A stretch of DNA of 64,000 nt from UBA1756 sp045222555 (lineage in GTDB: Bacteria > Bacteroidota > Bacteroidia > Bacteroidales > WCHB1-69). The translations under genes were made by a program, and so were the position numbers. The stretch covers positions 62,001 through 126,000 of the forward strand of contig JBGUYY010000068.1 of NCBI GenBank assembly GCA_045222555.1, written 5' to 3'. The notes beneath the pieces were generated by a model. It did not search any database, was not told where the DNA came from, and was given only the letters and a program-made list of their open reading frames with translations. Positions 8,503-18,037 of the stretch are shown piece by piece (within the stretch, counting starts at the first letter, position 1; each line of letters begins with the position of its first letter).

Positions 8503-11034
8503 ATGTTCAATATGTCCTCCCGTCGTCACCTCACCCTCATACTGCTGCTATTGCTTGCTGTTTCTGGCTTTGCGCAGCAGACTTTGCCGTTGACCCAGTG
8601 GCGGCTCAGTTGTCCTGACCCTGCCGATACGGCCTTTTCCACCTCGTTAGTGGTCAAGGTGCCGGGCTGCCTCCACACCGACCTTTTCGACCACGGCCTC
8701 ATCCCTGACCCTTTTTATGGCACCAACGAGGAGTCGCTCCAGTGGCTGTCGGTTGTGCCCTGCACCTACACCTGCGAGTTCTGGCGCGATGAACTTCCTG
8801 CCAAAAAGAATATCGAACTGGTACTAGCGGGCGTTACCGGCTATGCCGAAGTTTTCCTGAACGGCCAACCGCTCGAACATCAAGACCATAACAATGTGAT
8901 GGACAACGCCTACCGCACGTGGCGTTTCCCGCTGGACAAGAAAATCCGTACCTACAACCTTATCGAAGTGCGTTTCACGCCTGCACAAAAAATCATTGAC
9001 CAGCGGAAAGCTGCCGTTCCTTATGCGCTGCCGGAAGAGCGTGCGTGGCTGCGGATGCCGCCCTACCAGTCGGGCTGGGACTGGGGCCCGAAACTCACCA
9101 CCTGCGGCATTACGGGGAAAGCGGCCATCGAAAGCTATCCGTGGGCACGACTTCACAGTCCTGATTTTCATTTAACGAGCTGGAATAGTGCTACACACGA
9201 TGTTTATGTCGATCATGCGAAATGGATCCCATCAGGCACTTGTGTGTTTTTGAAAATCAATGACAAACGTGTTTTTAGAGCAAAATATCGCTTGGGGAGA
9301 AAAATAGATGATCTATCCTATTATGGATTTGGCTGCGATCAATATTTCTACAATAAACCCCTTTGGGAGCCTAATGGTTTGGGAACTCCATATATGAATG
9401 ATGTGGAATTTATCATCAAGCATGGGCGTAAAAAAGATTCCCTACGGGTTCGTGCAGGTTTCCGTAATGTCAGACTTCAGCAAATTGAAGATTCTACGGG
9501 CATTTCGTTCACTCTTGTTGTGAATGGTTCGCTAGTTTTCGCCAAAGGGGTGAACTGGATTCCCGCCGACTTCTTCCCGCACAGGATGACCGAAGAGCGT
9601 TACCGTGAATTGTTGCAAGCCTGTAAAGATGCGAATGTCAATATGATACGGGTATGGGGAGGGGGTATCTACGAGCCCGACATTTTCTACGATTTGTGCG
9701 ATGAGATGGGCATTATGGTATGGCAGGATTTTATGTTTGCCGGCACGCTCTATCCGGGCGATTCCTCTTTTATTCAAAATGTGCAAAAAGAGGCCATCGA
9801 GCAGGTGCTGCGTCTTCGGCGGCACCCGTGCATCGTGCTGTGGTGCGGCAACAATGAGGTGAAAAACGGTTGGGAAGACTGGGGGTGGAAGAACAACTAC
9901 ACGTCCGAACAGCGCGAGCAGCTCGACCGCGATATGCACTATCTGTTTGATATACTGTTGGCTAATGTCGTTAATAAGTATGGCGGTGGCGTGCCGTACA
10001 TCCCCACTTCGCCCCTGTGGGGCTGGGGACATCCCGAATGTTGCACTGAGGGCGACTCCCACTACTGGGGCGTCTGGTGGGGCGAGCAACCCTTCGAGAT
10101 GTGGTACAGCAAAACTGGCCGCTTCATGTCGGAGTATGGCTTCCAGAGCTACCCCGACCTCCGCACCCTCCAAACGGTGATGCCCGACACGGCTCTCCAC
10201 CTCGGCAGTCCCGAACTGAACAACCATCAGAAGCACGCCCGCGGCGTTCAGATTATCGACAAAGCGATGAACCAGTATTTCTATCGTCCTGACAATCTGG
10301 AAGATTATGTGTATGTCAGTCAGTTGGTGCAGGCCTACGGCATTGGCATGGCGCTGGAGGAGCACCGCCGCCGCAGTCCGTACTGTATGGGCACGCTGAT
10401 GTGGCAGCTCAACGACTGCTGGCCCGTCGCCTCGTGGAGCTGCATCGACTACTACGGACGGCGCAAAGCCCTCTACTACGAGATGAAACGGCAGTTCGAG
10501 CCGGTCATCATCGCCTGCGACACGATGCAAGACGGCAAACTGCCCATCTATGTCGTGAGCGACCACATGAACGTTGGCGACACGTTGAAATGCTCCCTCA
10601 CGTTGAGCCTTTGCCGGATGGACGGTACCGTCATGGATGAAGAAATTACTGACAATCTGGAAGTTTTTGCCAACCGCCCCGTTCATTTCATTGACTATAC
10701 TGGTGCGGCGCAACTCGACAGCAACGACCTCCGAAGCTGCTATTTGCGCATCAAATGTCATGATATCACACAGAAAATCAAATTCTTCTGTTATCCCGGC
10801 GAGCTTAAACTTCCTGAAGCAGAGATTAATGTGCGCCGCATTGACGACAATACAGTGGAGGTCAGCAGCAGCGTGTTGCAGTACGGCGTGGAGTTGTCGG
10901 CCAACGTGGACGGATACTTTGAGGACAACTACTTCATATTGCTGCCGAACGAACCAAAGCGGGTGCATTTCACCCCGAAAGAGGAAATCAAGGGGAATGT
11001 GGTGTTTTCGGTGAAATCTTTTAAAATGCCTTAA
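8503..11034 (+). CDS. Secreted GH2 beta-mannosidase
   Basis: An 843-residue glycoside hydrolase of family 2, expected to remove terminal beta-1,4-linked mannose from mannan oligosaccharides or N-glycan cores. The start at 8503 (or 8512) gives a signal peptide ending in AVSGFAQ. The N-terminal jelly-roll contains LVLAGVTGYAEVFLNGQ, followed by an Ig-like domain and a TIM barrel. The acid/base glutamate is E452 in WCGNNE and the probable nucleophile is E544 in MSEYGFQSYP. The sugar-binding W motif GWDWGP is also present. Length is normal for the family. Bases about 9165-9540 are visibly more AT-rich than the rest. Confidence 0.92.
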   Translation: MFNMSSRRHLTLILLLLLAVSGFAQQTLPLTQWRLSCPDPADTAFSTSLVVKVPGCLHTDLFDHGLIPDPFYGTNEESLQWLSVVPCTYTCEFWRDELPAKKNIELVLAGVTGYAEVFLNGQPLEHQDHNNVMDNAYRTWRFPLDKKIRTYNLIEVRFTPAQKIIDQRKAAVPYALPEERAWLRMPPYQSGWDWGPKLTTCGITGKAAIESYPWARLHSPDFHLTSWNSATHDVYVDHAKWIPSGTCVFLKINDKRVFRAKYRLGRKIDDLSYYGFGCDQYFYNKPLWEPNGLGTPYMNDVEFIIKHGRKKDSLRVRAGFRNVRLQQIEDSTGISFTLVVNGSLVFAKGVNWIPADFFPHRMTEERYRELLQACKDANVNMIRVWGGGIYEPDIFYDLCDEMGIMVWQDFMFAGTLYPGDSSFIQNVQKEAIEQVLRLRRHPCIVLWCGNNEVKNGWEDWGWKNNYTSEQREQLDRDMHYLFDILLANVVNKYGGGVPYIPTSPLWGWGHPECCTEGDSHYWGVWWGEQPFEMWYSKTGRFMSEYGFQSYPDLRTLQTVMPDTALHLGSPELNNHQKHARGVQIIDKAMNQYFYRPDNLEDYVYVSQLVQAYGIGMALEEHRRRSPYCMGTLMWQLNDCWPVASWSCIDYYGRRKALYYEMKRQFEPVIIACDTMQDGKLPIYVVSDHMNVGDTLKCSLTLSLCRMDGTVMDEEITDNLEVFANRPVHFIDYTGAAQLDSNDLRSCYLRIKCHDITQKIKFFCYPGELKLPEAEINVRRIDDNTVEVSSSVLQYGVELSANVDGYFEDNYFILLPNEPKRVHFTPKEEIKGNVVFSVKSFKMP

Positions 11035-11041
11035 ACAGGGG

Positions 11042-11803
11042 CTATTGCGTATCTTTATCCTTCTCTTGCCAGAAGCGCCAACTGGCTTCGGCTTGTCCGA
11101 TCAGCATGGGCAGACCATTGAAGGTGGAGGCACCTTGTACTTTCCCTTTTTGGAGAAAGGTCGTGACTTCCGGGCGGTAAATCAGATCGATGAGGAGGTG
11201 TTGGGGGGTGATGGCAGAGTAGGGAAGTGGCAGACATGCGTTGCAGTCCGCCCCCATGCCCACAGGTGTTGCGTTGATGATGAGAGGGTTTTGTTGGATG
11301 ATATCCGTAGTGATGTCGTTGTATGTGAGACGATTCTGACCTGCAGTCCGTGAAACGAAGGTATAGCAGATGCTGCGTTGTACCAACGTGTAGGCAACGG
11401 CCTTCGCCGCTCCGCCGGTTCCTAATACCAAAGCGTGCTCAGGAATGGGCGTGTTGATGTGGTCTAGCAGGAGGCCAAATCCTTCGCAGTCGGTGTTGTG
11501 CCCTGTCAGCACGATGCGTCCGCCAGCACGATGAATCCTTATCGTGTTCACCGCCCCGATGGCTTGCGCCGCTGGAGTCAGCTGGTCCATGTATGGAAGT
11601 ACAGCCTCTTTGAAGGGATGCGTGACATTCAGTCCAACCAGATTCTTCTCCCGTTCTATCAAAAGCGGAAAATCAGTGATGGATGGAATGGGGAATAATT
11701 GGTATACAGCATCTTTTATGTCTTCTCTTTCAAATTTTTTCTGAAAAAAAAGTGGAGAAAGACTTTGTTTGATGGGGTTTCCGATGAGACCGAAAATGCG
11801 CAC
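11042..11803 (-). CDS. aroE: Shikimate dehydrogenase
   Basis: A 253-residue enzyme reducing 3-dehydroshikimate to shikimate with NADPH in aromatic amino acid synthesis. The substrate site GNPIKQSLSP is at the N-terminus. Catalytic K65 is in NVTHPFK, catalytic D105 in GHNTDCEGFG, and N86 in GAVNT. The NADP-binding glycine loop is VLGTGGAAKAV. It is the last gene of a minus-strand run, 2 bases after the DedA stop, and convergent with the beta-mannosidase (7 bases apart). All catalytic residues are intact. Confidence 0.96.
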   Translation of the reverse strand: MRIFGLIGNPIKQSLSPLFFQKKFEREDIKDAVYQLFPIPSITDFPLLIEREKNLVGLNVTHPFKEAVLPYMDQLTPAAQAIGAVNTIRIHRAGGRIVLTGHNTDCEGFGLLLDHINTPIPEHALVLGTGGAAKAVAYTLVQRSICYTFVSRTAGQNRLTYNDITTDIIQQNPLIINATPVGMGADCNACLPLPYSAITPQHLLIDLIYRPEVTTFLQKGKVQGASTFNGLPMLIGQAEASWRFWQEKDKDTQ

Positions 11804-11805
11804 GG

Positions 11806-12624
11806 TTATTTCGCTTTTTCTTTCTTTTTTCTCATTCCTTTATAAATAAGATAGCCGACAAACAGCACACCCAAAATGAGAAGTCCCCACTTAATATATA
11901 CATAGTATTCTTCGATGAGGGCTTTGTTGCCTTGCAGCACGTAGCCGATGATGGCGAGAATGGTGTTCCAGAGTCCTGCTCCCAATGCTGTGTAGCCGAT
12001 GAAGGGGAGGATGGGCATTTTCGACAATCCGGCGGGGATGGAGATGAGCTGTCGAATGCCTGGCACCAACCTTCCAACGAAGGTGGAAGAGTTGCCATGT
12101 TCCACAAAATAGCTCTCTGCCCTTTCAATCTTTTCTTTGCTGAGCAACAGCAGATGTCCCACTTTGCTGTCGGCGAACCAATACACGATGGGGCGGCCCA
12201 AGAAGAAGGAGAGGTAGTAGTTGATGAGTGCGCCGATAATGGCACCGAGGGTGGCGAATAGTACGATGATGATGATATTCAGCCAGTTGTATTGGGTTGG
12301 ATGGATGTTGGACTCTTCATCGCAGGCTTTCCATGCGGCGGGTGGCACCACCACTTCCGAAGGGAATGGGATGAAGGAACTTTCGATACCCATCAGCAGG
12401 GTGACTGTTCCGTAGTTGAGGTGGTCGTAGTACCAATACACCACGCGGTCGGTGATGCCGGTGTCTTTGGCGGGCACTACAAAACCGGCATCGTTGTCAG
12501 ATGCCGGTTTTGAAAGGTTTTCTTTTTGTTGTACATTGTCGGCTTGCGCGCAAGCTGTAGTGTGTAAGTTCAGGAAAATGCTGCAGGCAATAAATGCGAC
12601 AAGCAGAGGCAGGTGTCGTTTCAT
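11806..12624 (-). CDS. DedA/VTT family membrane protein with N-terminal extension
   Basis: A 272-residue inner-membrane protein of the DedA superfamily, whose members transport lipids (undecaprenyl phosphate or phosphatidylethanolamine in characterised cases). The conserved motif FVGRLVPGIRQLISIPAG holds the key arginines and proline, and ESSFIPFPSEVV gives the re-entrant acidic loop. Unlike short DedA proteins it carries about 55 extra N-terminal residues with a signal-like hydrophobic stretch ending in TTACAQA, so the N-terminus may be cleaved and periplasmic. It lies 19 bases after the TPR gene and 2 bases before aroE, probably one transcript. Confidence 0.88.
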   Translation of the reverse strand: MKRHLPLLVAFIACSIFLNLHTTACAQADNVQQKENLSKPASDNDAGFVVPAKDTGITDRVVYWYYDHLNYGTVTLLMGIESSFIPFPSEVVVPPAAWKACDEESNIHPTQYNWLNIIIIVLFATLGAIIGALINYYLSFFLGRPIVYWFADSKVGHLLLLSKEKIERAESYFVEHGNSSTFVGRLVPGIRQLISIPAGLSKMPILPFIGYTALGAGLWNTILAIIGYVLQGNKALIEEYYVYIKWGLLILGVLFVGYLIYKGMRKKKEKAK

Positions 12625-12643
12625 TCGGCTTTCTGCTATCAGA

Positions 12644-13819
12644 TTATTGGAGTTCTGCAGGAATTTCTTTCTTGAGTTGCAGACCGGTTTGTCTCAGAAT
12701 GTTGTTGTTGGTCTGGTCGTTCTTGTTGAGTGAGTATGACTTGAGTGCCCATGTGTAGGCTTTATCCATAGCCACCTCTTGTTCGGCTTTGTATTTGTCA
12801 ACAAGTTTGAGACGATCATCCATGCTGAGTTCTTTATGTGACATGGCGCCATTGGAGAGGGTTCCCAGTTCAGCGGCTTGCATGAAGTAATTGTATGCGA
12901 CCATGCTGTTGAGGGCAAAACTTTCGGGGTTATGGACCAGTGCGGAATCCAGCAGTTCAGAGGCTTTTTCGAATCCTTTTGCATCTACGAGATAGTTGGC
13001 GCAGTCGGCCATGACAGCGGTGTCTTTCGTATATTTCATGACATTCTTGAGGCATTTCTCCAGTTGTGTGGAATCGCCGGTGGCGACAAGGTAGCCGAGT
13101 TCAAGTGCGTAGATATTGCCTCTTTTTTCCTTGTCCACATATTTTTTGGCTGCTTTGAGAATTTCACCGCATTTTACGGTATCTTTGGCATTTCTGTACA
13201 TGTTGTATGCAATGCGGTAGATCACATCGTAGTTGGTGTTGATGGCGATGGCGTCGTCAATAGCTGCTTTTTGTGCAGCTTCGTCATTCTCATTACGTCC
13301 GATTTGCCAGAGGAAGTAATAGGCATAGCTGATGTATACTTTCATGCTTTCATCTGCACGGAATGCTTTTGCAGCATCGGAAAGATATTTTTTGGCTTTT
13401 GCGTAGTCTTGTTTGTTGAAGGCATCCATACCTATGGTATACATCTCGCTGCCACAGCTCACCTGACCATTTTTCGGATCTACAAGGCCGTTGATGGTCT
13501 CAAGTTTGGGGTTGATCTCCAAAGCTTTATAGAAGCTTTCATAAGCCGTGAAGATGGCATCCGGATAGCGGGTGACGTATTCGGGGTTTTTCTTCACACG
13601 TTCTTTGTCACGTTCGTAAATTCTCAGATACACGTTGCCGCGGTACAACCATGCGGTGGCATCGTTCTGATAAGTGGAGATTTGCATGCATTCTTCAATT
13701 TTCTTTTGCGCTCCCGCGATGTTGTTGTTTTGGAGCAGCAGCCAAACGTCGTTCACGTTCTGTGCATTCAGACTGATGGCGAGGATGCTGACAAGCGCTG
13801 CTAAGAATAACTTTTTCAT
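12644..13819 (-). CDS. Secreted tetratricopeptide repeat protein, copy 1
   Basis: A 391-residue protein with a signal peptide (MKKLFLAALVSILAISLNAQ) and several degenerate TPR units, such as the helices around CMQISTYQNDATAWLYRGNV and YAKAKKYLSDAAKAF. TPR repeats normally mediate protein contacts. It is a paralogue of the gene immediately upstream (13860-15044), sharing length, signal peptide and the repeat start TWLYKAN/AWLYRGN. Probably periplasmic. The partner is unknown, and the genes on either side give no clear clue. Confidence 0.75.
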   Translation of the reverse strand: MKKLFLAALVSILAISLNAQNVNDVWLLLQNNNIAGAQKKIEECMQISTYQNDATAWLYRGNVYLRIYERDKERVKKNPEYVTRYPDAIFTAYESFYKALEINPKLETINGLVDPKNGQVSCGSEMYTIGMDAFNKQDYAKAKKYLSDAAKAFRADESMKVYISYAYYFLWQIGRNENDEAAQKAAIDDAIAINTNYDVIYRIAYNMYRNAKDTVKCGEILKAAKKYVDKEKRGNIYALELGYLVATGDSTQLEKCLKNVMKYTKDTAVMADCANYLVDAKGFEKASELLDSALVHNPESFALNSMVAYNYFMQAAELGTLSNGAMSHKELSMDDRLKLVDKYKAEQEVAMDKAYTWALKSYSLNKNDQTNNNILRQTGLQLKKEIPAELQ

Positions 13820-13859
13820 GATGATAATGATTAAAAGGTTATTGTTTTATTCTGATTGA

Positions 13860-15044
13860 TTATTCCAATTGTTTGATTTTCTGGTCGATGGCGTTAGCTT
13901 TGTCGTCTTGGAGAAGTCGGAGGTAAATTTGTTTGAGTCTTTTGAGTACGGTGAGGTCGTTGGGGGTGCCGATGAGGGCTGCTTCGAAGTATTCTGCCGC
14001 ACGGGCAAGGTATTCATCGCTTTTCTTGCGTAATGTCGGATAGACATTCTCTTTGTCGTTGAGTTTAATCTTTTCAGCTTCGAGGTAGGTGCGTTCTCCA
14101 AGGTTGGAGCAGCACACGCCGAGGTTGTGTGCGATGGTGCTGTTGTCGGGAGACTGGCGGTAAGCCTTTACCAGCAGCTGTTCGGCCTCTTCATACATGT
14201 CGTTTTTGATGTAGAGGTTGGCTGCGCTGATGGCGCTTTCGGGCGAGCGTACCACGGAAGCGGGAAGGTTTTTCAGTTTTTCAATACCTTTGTTAGTATC
14301 TCCCATCCAGAAATAGTAATCGGCTTCAGCCACACGGAGGGAAGCGCTTTCTGGATCTTTTTGTAAACCTTTGGAAATTAAATTGTAAACACCGTCTTTG
14401 TCGCCGGCTTCTTTATAACTATCTACCAATCCTACAAAAACATTGGCATTTTCTGAACCGTCGTCCAGCGATTTTTGGAAATAGATGCGGGCGTTGGCGG
14501 GGTCATCCAGCATCGTATAGACATAGGCGCAGTAGTAGTAAAGTTCTCCTTTCAGGGGGTAGGAGGGCGGAGTCTTAAGCTCGTAGCTGTCAACGGCGAG
14601 GAGAAGCGCATCACGGGCGGCCTCGAAATTCTTGGCGGTCATCTCATCCACTCCTTCAATGAAGAGCATCGGGTACATCACCGGCATGGCCTGGAAGGGA
14701 GAGTACATGTCGGTGGCCTCGATGTTTTTGTTGAGTTCCTCCGCTTTTTTGAAGGCCTTGTACGAATCGCGGGCTGCCGTGGGGTATTCGTATTTATAGT
14801 TGGCATCTTTCACCCGTTGGTTGTATTCATTCAAGGCAAGGTTGTATTCAATGTTGGCCTTGTAGAGCCATGTGTTGGCTTTCCCTGCATATTTCTCATC
14901 TTTAATACACTCGTCAATACACTCCTTGGCCTTCACAAAATCTTTCTCATAATAAAGATTGTAGGCGCGCATGGGCGTGTTCTTCTGTGCCATCACCGAG
15001 AGGGTGACGATGGAGAAGAGGAGGATCAGTGCTGTGCGTTTCAT
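13860..15044 (-). CDS. Secreted tetratricopeptide repeat protein, copy 2
   Basis: A 394-residue secreted TPR protein (signal peptide ends in TLSVMAQ) with at least five repeat-like helix pairs; clear ones include EEAEQLLVKAYRQSPDNSTI and a C-terminal unit near AARAAEYFEAALIGTPND-like text. It resembles the next gene (12644-13819) in size and in the first 120 residues, so the pair arose by tandem duplication. A -7 box lies about 20 bases before its ATG, which makes this gene the likely start of a transcript through the copy-1 gene, dedA and aroE. Function unknown. Confidence 0.75.
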   Translation of the reverse strand: MKRTALILLFSIVTLSVMAQKNTPMRAYNLYYEKDFVKAKECIDECIKDEKYAGKANTWLYKANIEYNLALNEYNQRVKDANYKYEYPTAARDSYKAFKKAEELNKNIEATDMYSPFQAMPVMYPMLFIEGVDEMTAKNFEAARDALLLAVDSYELKTPPSYPLKGELYYYCAYVYTMLDDPANARIYFQKSLDDGSENANVFVGLVDSYKEAGDKDGVYNLISKGLQKDPESASLRVAEADYYFWMGDTNKGIEKLKNLPASVVRSPESAISAANLYIKNDMYEEAEQLLVKAYRQSPDNSTIAHNLGVCCSNLGERTYLEAEKIKLNDKENVYPTLRKKSDEYLARAAEYFEAALIGTPNDLTVLKRLKQIYLRLLQDDKANAIDQKIKQLE

Positions 15045-15063
15045 ATATTATTTTTAAAGTTTG

Positions 15064-15071
15064 CAAAAATA
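15064..15071 (-). promoter_or_regulatory. -7 box before the TPR pair
   Basis: TATTTTTG on the minus strand, 20 bases upstream of the ATG at 15044, matches TAnnTTTG. It lies in the 48-base gap after the rRNA methyltransferase gene. Confidence 0.5.
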
Positions 15072-15092
15072 CATTTTTTTTTTGAATCGCCA

Positions 15093-16226
15093 TCAACGTT
15101 TTCCAGCATAGAGGTCATAACGGAGAAACTTGCACTCCAAGGCGCCGTTGTAGAGGGTTGTTTTTTTGGATGGATGAAGTCCTATGTGTTTGATAGCTTG
15201 CATGTTGGAGCTGATGATGTGGGCGGTGCATCCCGCATATTTTTGCTTGAGGGTATCGCCGATTTCAGTATAGAATTCTTCAATCTCTTCCATGTCGAGG
15301 CGTTCGCCATAGGGCGGATTAAAGATGAGAACGGAAGGAACGCGTTTGGGCTGGGTGTCGCGCATAGCTTTCCGGAAGAGGTGTATGAAGTCGGAGAGGC
15401 GTGCGGCTTTCACGTTGGCCTCTGCCATGCCGAGGAAGCGGGCGGAGATGTCAGATCCGTAGAAGTTGACGGGCACGTCGTCGAGGATGTCGGCCTCATC
15501 GGTGATGCGGTGCCACAGCTTGCGGTCGAAGTTTTTCCACCGTTCGAAGCCGTAATGGTCGCGGAAGAAGCCGGCGGGGATATGGAGGGCCTGCATGGCG
15601 GCCTCGATGAGGATGGTGCCGGAGCCGCACATCGGGTCGATTAGGTCGCAGTCGGCCTGCCAGCCCGATAGTTTCACCATGGCGGCGGCCACTACCTCGC
15701 TGATCTGTGCCGGGTGGGTGGAGACGCGGTATCCGCGCTTGTGCAGCGACTCGCCGGAACTGTCGAGGAAGAGTGCGGCGTGGTTGTTGTAGATGTGGAG
15801 GTGGAACTGCACGTCGGGATTCTCCTTGTCCACCGAGGGGCGCTGGTCGAACTTGTCGCGGAAACGGTCGCACACGGCATCTTTGGCCAACTGTGCGGCA
15901 AACAGCGGCGTGCGGAACATCGTGCCGCTCATGGTGACGCTGAAAGCCAGCGTGTCGGAGGCATCCATCAGCTTTTCGGCAGGATACTTGAAAATCTGCT
16001 CATAAAACTGTTTGTTGTCGCGGAAGGTGAACTCGTGCACCTGCCACAGGATGCGTAGGGCATAGCGGCAGAAGTAGTTAGCGCGGTACATCATCGCCAG
16101 GTCGCCCTCGAACTCCACGGCTCTTGTGCCAACCTGACAGTTGGACGCTCCCATCGCAATGAGTTCTTCTTTTAGAATCTCCTCTAAACCGGCGTATGTT
16201 TTGGCAACAAATTTTTCTGAATCCAT
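15093..16226 (-). CDS. rlmL: THUMP-domain 23S rRNA guanine-N2 methyltransferase
   Basis: A 377-residue RNA methyltransferase. It has an N-terminal ferredoxin-like/THUMP region (AKTYAGLEEILKEELIAMGA), then a Rossmann methyltransferase with the SAM motif DPMCGSGTILIEAA and the catalytic NPPYGERL motif of N2-guanine methyltransferases. E. coli RlmKL is a 702-residue fusion; this corresponds to the RlmL half alone, which is common outside gammaproteobacteria. The probable target is the m2G2445 position of 23S rRNA, inferred from homology. It lies 17 bases downstream of batD on the same strand. Confidence 0.88.
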   Translation of the reverse strand: MDSEKFVAKTYAGLEEILKEELIAMGASNCQVGTRAVEFEGDLAMMYRANYFCRYALRILWQVHEFTFRDNKQFYEQIFKYPAEKLMDASDTLAFSVTMSGTMFRTPLFAAQLAKDAVCDRFRDKFDQRPSVDKENPDVQFHLHIYNNHAALFLDSSGESLHKRGYRVSTHPAQISEVVAAAMVKLSGWQADCDLIDPMCGSGTILIEAAMQALHIPAGFFRDHYGFERWKNFDRKLWHRITDEADILDDVPVNFYGSDISARFLGMAEANVKAARLSDFIHLFRKAMRDTQPKRVPSVLIFNPPYGERLDMEEIEEFYTEIGDTLKQKYAGCTAHIISSNMQAIKHIGLHPSKKTTLYNGALECKFLRYDLYAGKR

Positions 16227-16243
16227 GGTGATAAATGTAGGGG

Positions 16244-18013
16244 TTATTTCTTTTCCATACGGGTGATGAATCCGCTGGCCTGTTCAAAAAGTTGGCTCAT
16301 CATCTCCGCCTTGTCGCCCGGCGCGAAACGGGCGTACTCGCAATCGTTGAGGGTAGCTGTAAACTGTGCGATATCCTCTTCGCTCATTCCTTTGTCAATG
16401 AGTTTGTTGCGTACGGCGTCGATGGAGAGGTCGGAGAGGGGGATGCGGAACTTGTGGCCCAGATAATCCCACAGGGCATGGGATATCTCCTCGAAGAAGG
16501 CGGCATCCTGTCCGGCGGTCATCAGCTTGCGGGCTTTTTTGAGACGGCGTGCCGCAATGCGGTTGGCATGGCGCACCTTCTTTTTCGTCTTGTCGCCTTT
16601 CTTAGAATGGGAACGGATGAGTCGGATGATGACCAAGACGAGGATGAGTAGCAGTATCAGGCTGGGAATGAGGATGAAAAGCCACAGATATTTTGTGAAG
16701 AACGCTTTTACGGCGCTGCCAATGTCGGTGGGTTGCACCTCGCCCTCTTTTTTGTTGCGTTCCAGCGTTTCATTTTCGCCCTTGACTGCGATGGTGTATT
16801 TTTCGGTGGTGAGTTTTTTGTAGGATTTGGCTTCAGGGTCGAAATAGGTGATGGTAGTGGCGGGGATTTCGTAAGTGCCTTTTTTTCTGGGGATGAGGAC
16901 ATATTTGAGAATGCGTTTTCCTCCCACGCTGTTCCCGCTGGCGTTGATCTGGTCGTCCACGCTGGGGTCGGTGACATCAAAGCCTTCGGGGAACTGGAAG
17001 TCGGGATTGTCGGCCAGCTGGAGGCTGCCTTTTCCGGAAATGGTGACGGTGAAGTCGATGGCGTCGTTGACGTTGACCTCGGTGGGTGACAGTTCAGAGG
17101 TGAGGGAGAATTTTCCAACCAACCCGCCGAAAGAGGAAGTTTTGCCTTGTATGGGCAATGCTTTGACATTCAGTGTGATGGAATTGGACTGGATTTTTTT
17201 CTTGGTCACATTCCGCCAGAAACTTCCCGTAAGCATTTCCATTTCGATGCTGAGCGGCGTGATGGTGAGGGAGCCGCTTTTTTGCGGTGCGACGACGGTT
17301 TTGTAAATTTCGCGAACCTCATAACGCTTGCCATCAATGGTTTCAATGGTGGGTTTGGGCGTTTTGTTGGGGTCGTCTATGCGATACGACCACAGGTTGC
17401 TCTGTTGTGGCCATTTGATGTCGTTGGCCTGCCACTGGGCGACATTGTAGGTGTAGAGTTTGTAGGTGACGATAACGGTTTCACCATAATAGGGGGAGGT
17501 GTTGGAGGCGAAGGCCTTGACAAATATGTCGTAATTCTGCTGCTGGCCAGAACGTTGTGGCTCGTTCCACGCGTCGTTGAAAAAGTCGTCGAAAATGCTG
17601 CGGCGGGTCTGTTGTTGCTGCCGTTGCTGGGTCTGCTGGTCTTCCTTGGTGACTTCGATGCTGACGGCGTTGCTCTTGATGTTTTTGCCATTCACGTTAC
17701 AGGTTACGCCCGGAATGGTCTGCACGCCGGTTTTGGTGGGTTTGAGAACGTAGGTGAAAGTACAGGTGAAGGTGCTGGACTGCTGACCGTTGACGAAGCT
17801 GATAGACTGTGAGGTACTGCTGGAGGGACCGTTCACTTTCTGGAAGTTGCCGAAGTCGGCGGAGGCCACTTTACCGTTCTGATCGATGGTGACAGTGTAT
17901 TGGAACTGCTGGTTGATGCCCACTTTGACGGGGGCTTTGGCCGTGCAGTTCTGGGCCACCAGCGGTGCTATGGTCCAGAGGAGTATGGTGATGAAGGTGA
18001 GGATTTTTTTCAT
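16244..18013 (-). CDS. batD: BatD-like oxygen tolerance protein
   Basis: A 589-residue protein with a signal peptide (ends in IAPLVAQ), several Ig-like beta domains and a membrane helix around residues 440-465 followed by a basic cytoplasmic tail: the BatD layout. In Bacteroides fragilis the bat genes were linked to aerotolerance. Their proteins are thought to form an envelope complex, with BatD beside the VWA protein BatA/B. The fused batB-batC gene lies 24 bases upstream and is probably cotranscribed. The molecular role is unproven for the whole family. A Q-rich linker lies near residue 130. Confidence 0.88.
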   Translation of the reverse strand: MKKILTFITILLWTIAPLVAQNCTAKAPVKVGINQQFQYTVTIDQNGKVASADFGNFQKVNGPSSSTSQSISFVNGQQSSTFTCTFTYVLKPTKTGVQTIPGVTCNVNGKNIKSNAVSIEVTKEDQQTQQRQQQQTRRSIFDDFFNDAWNEPQRSGQQQNYDIFVKAFASNTSPYYGETVIVTYKLYTYNVAQWQANDIKWPQQSNLWSYRIDDPNKTPKPTIETIDGKRYEVREIYKTVVAPQKSGSLTITPLSIEMEMLTGSFWRNVTKKKIQSNSITLNVKALPIQGKTSSFGGLVGKFSLTSELSPTEVNVNDAIDFTVTISGKGSLQLADNPDFQFPEGFDVTDPSVDDQINASGNSVGGKRILKYVLIPRKKGTYEIPATTITYFDPEAKSYKKLTTEKYTIAVKGENETLERNKKEGEVQPTDIGSAVKAFFTKYLWLFILIPSLILLLILVLVIIRLIRSHSKKGDKTKKKVRHANRIAARRLKKARKLMTAGQDAAFFEEISHALWDYLGHKFRIPLSDLSIDAVRNKLIDKGMSEEDIAQFTATLNDCEYARFAPGDKAEMMSQLFEQASGFITRMEKK

Positions 18014-18037
18014 AAGGCATCGTTCTGCTTGTGGGTG

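Noticed and set aside
9532..10968. Long open frame on the minus strand opposite the beta-mannosidase gene
   Set aside because: It is a mirror of strong codon bias in the real gene, has histidine/valine-rich text without motifs, and no promoter.
12878..15644. Long plus-strand frames opposite the TPR and rlmL genes
   Set aside because: They cross real gene borders and read as phenylalanine/glycine/valine-rich non-protein-like text; the minus-strand genes have signal peptides and motifs.
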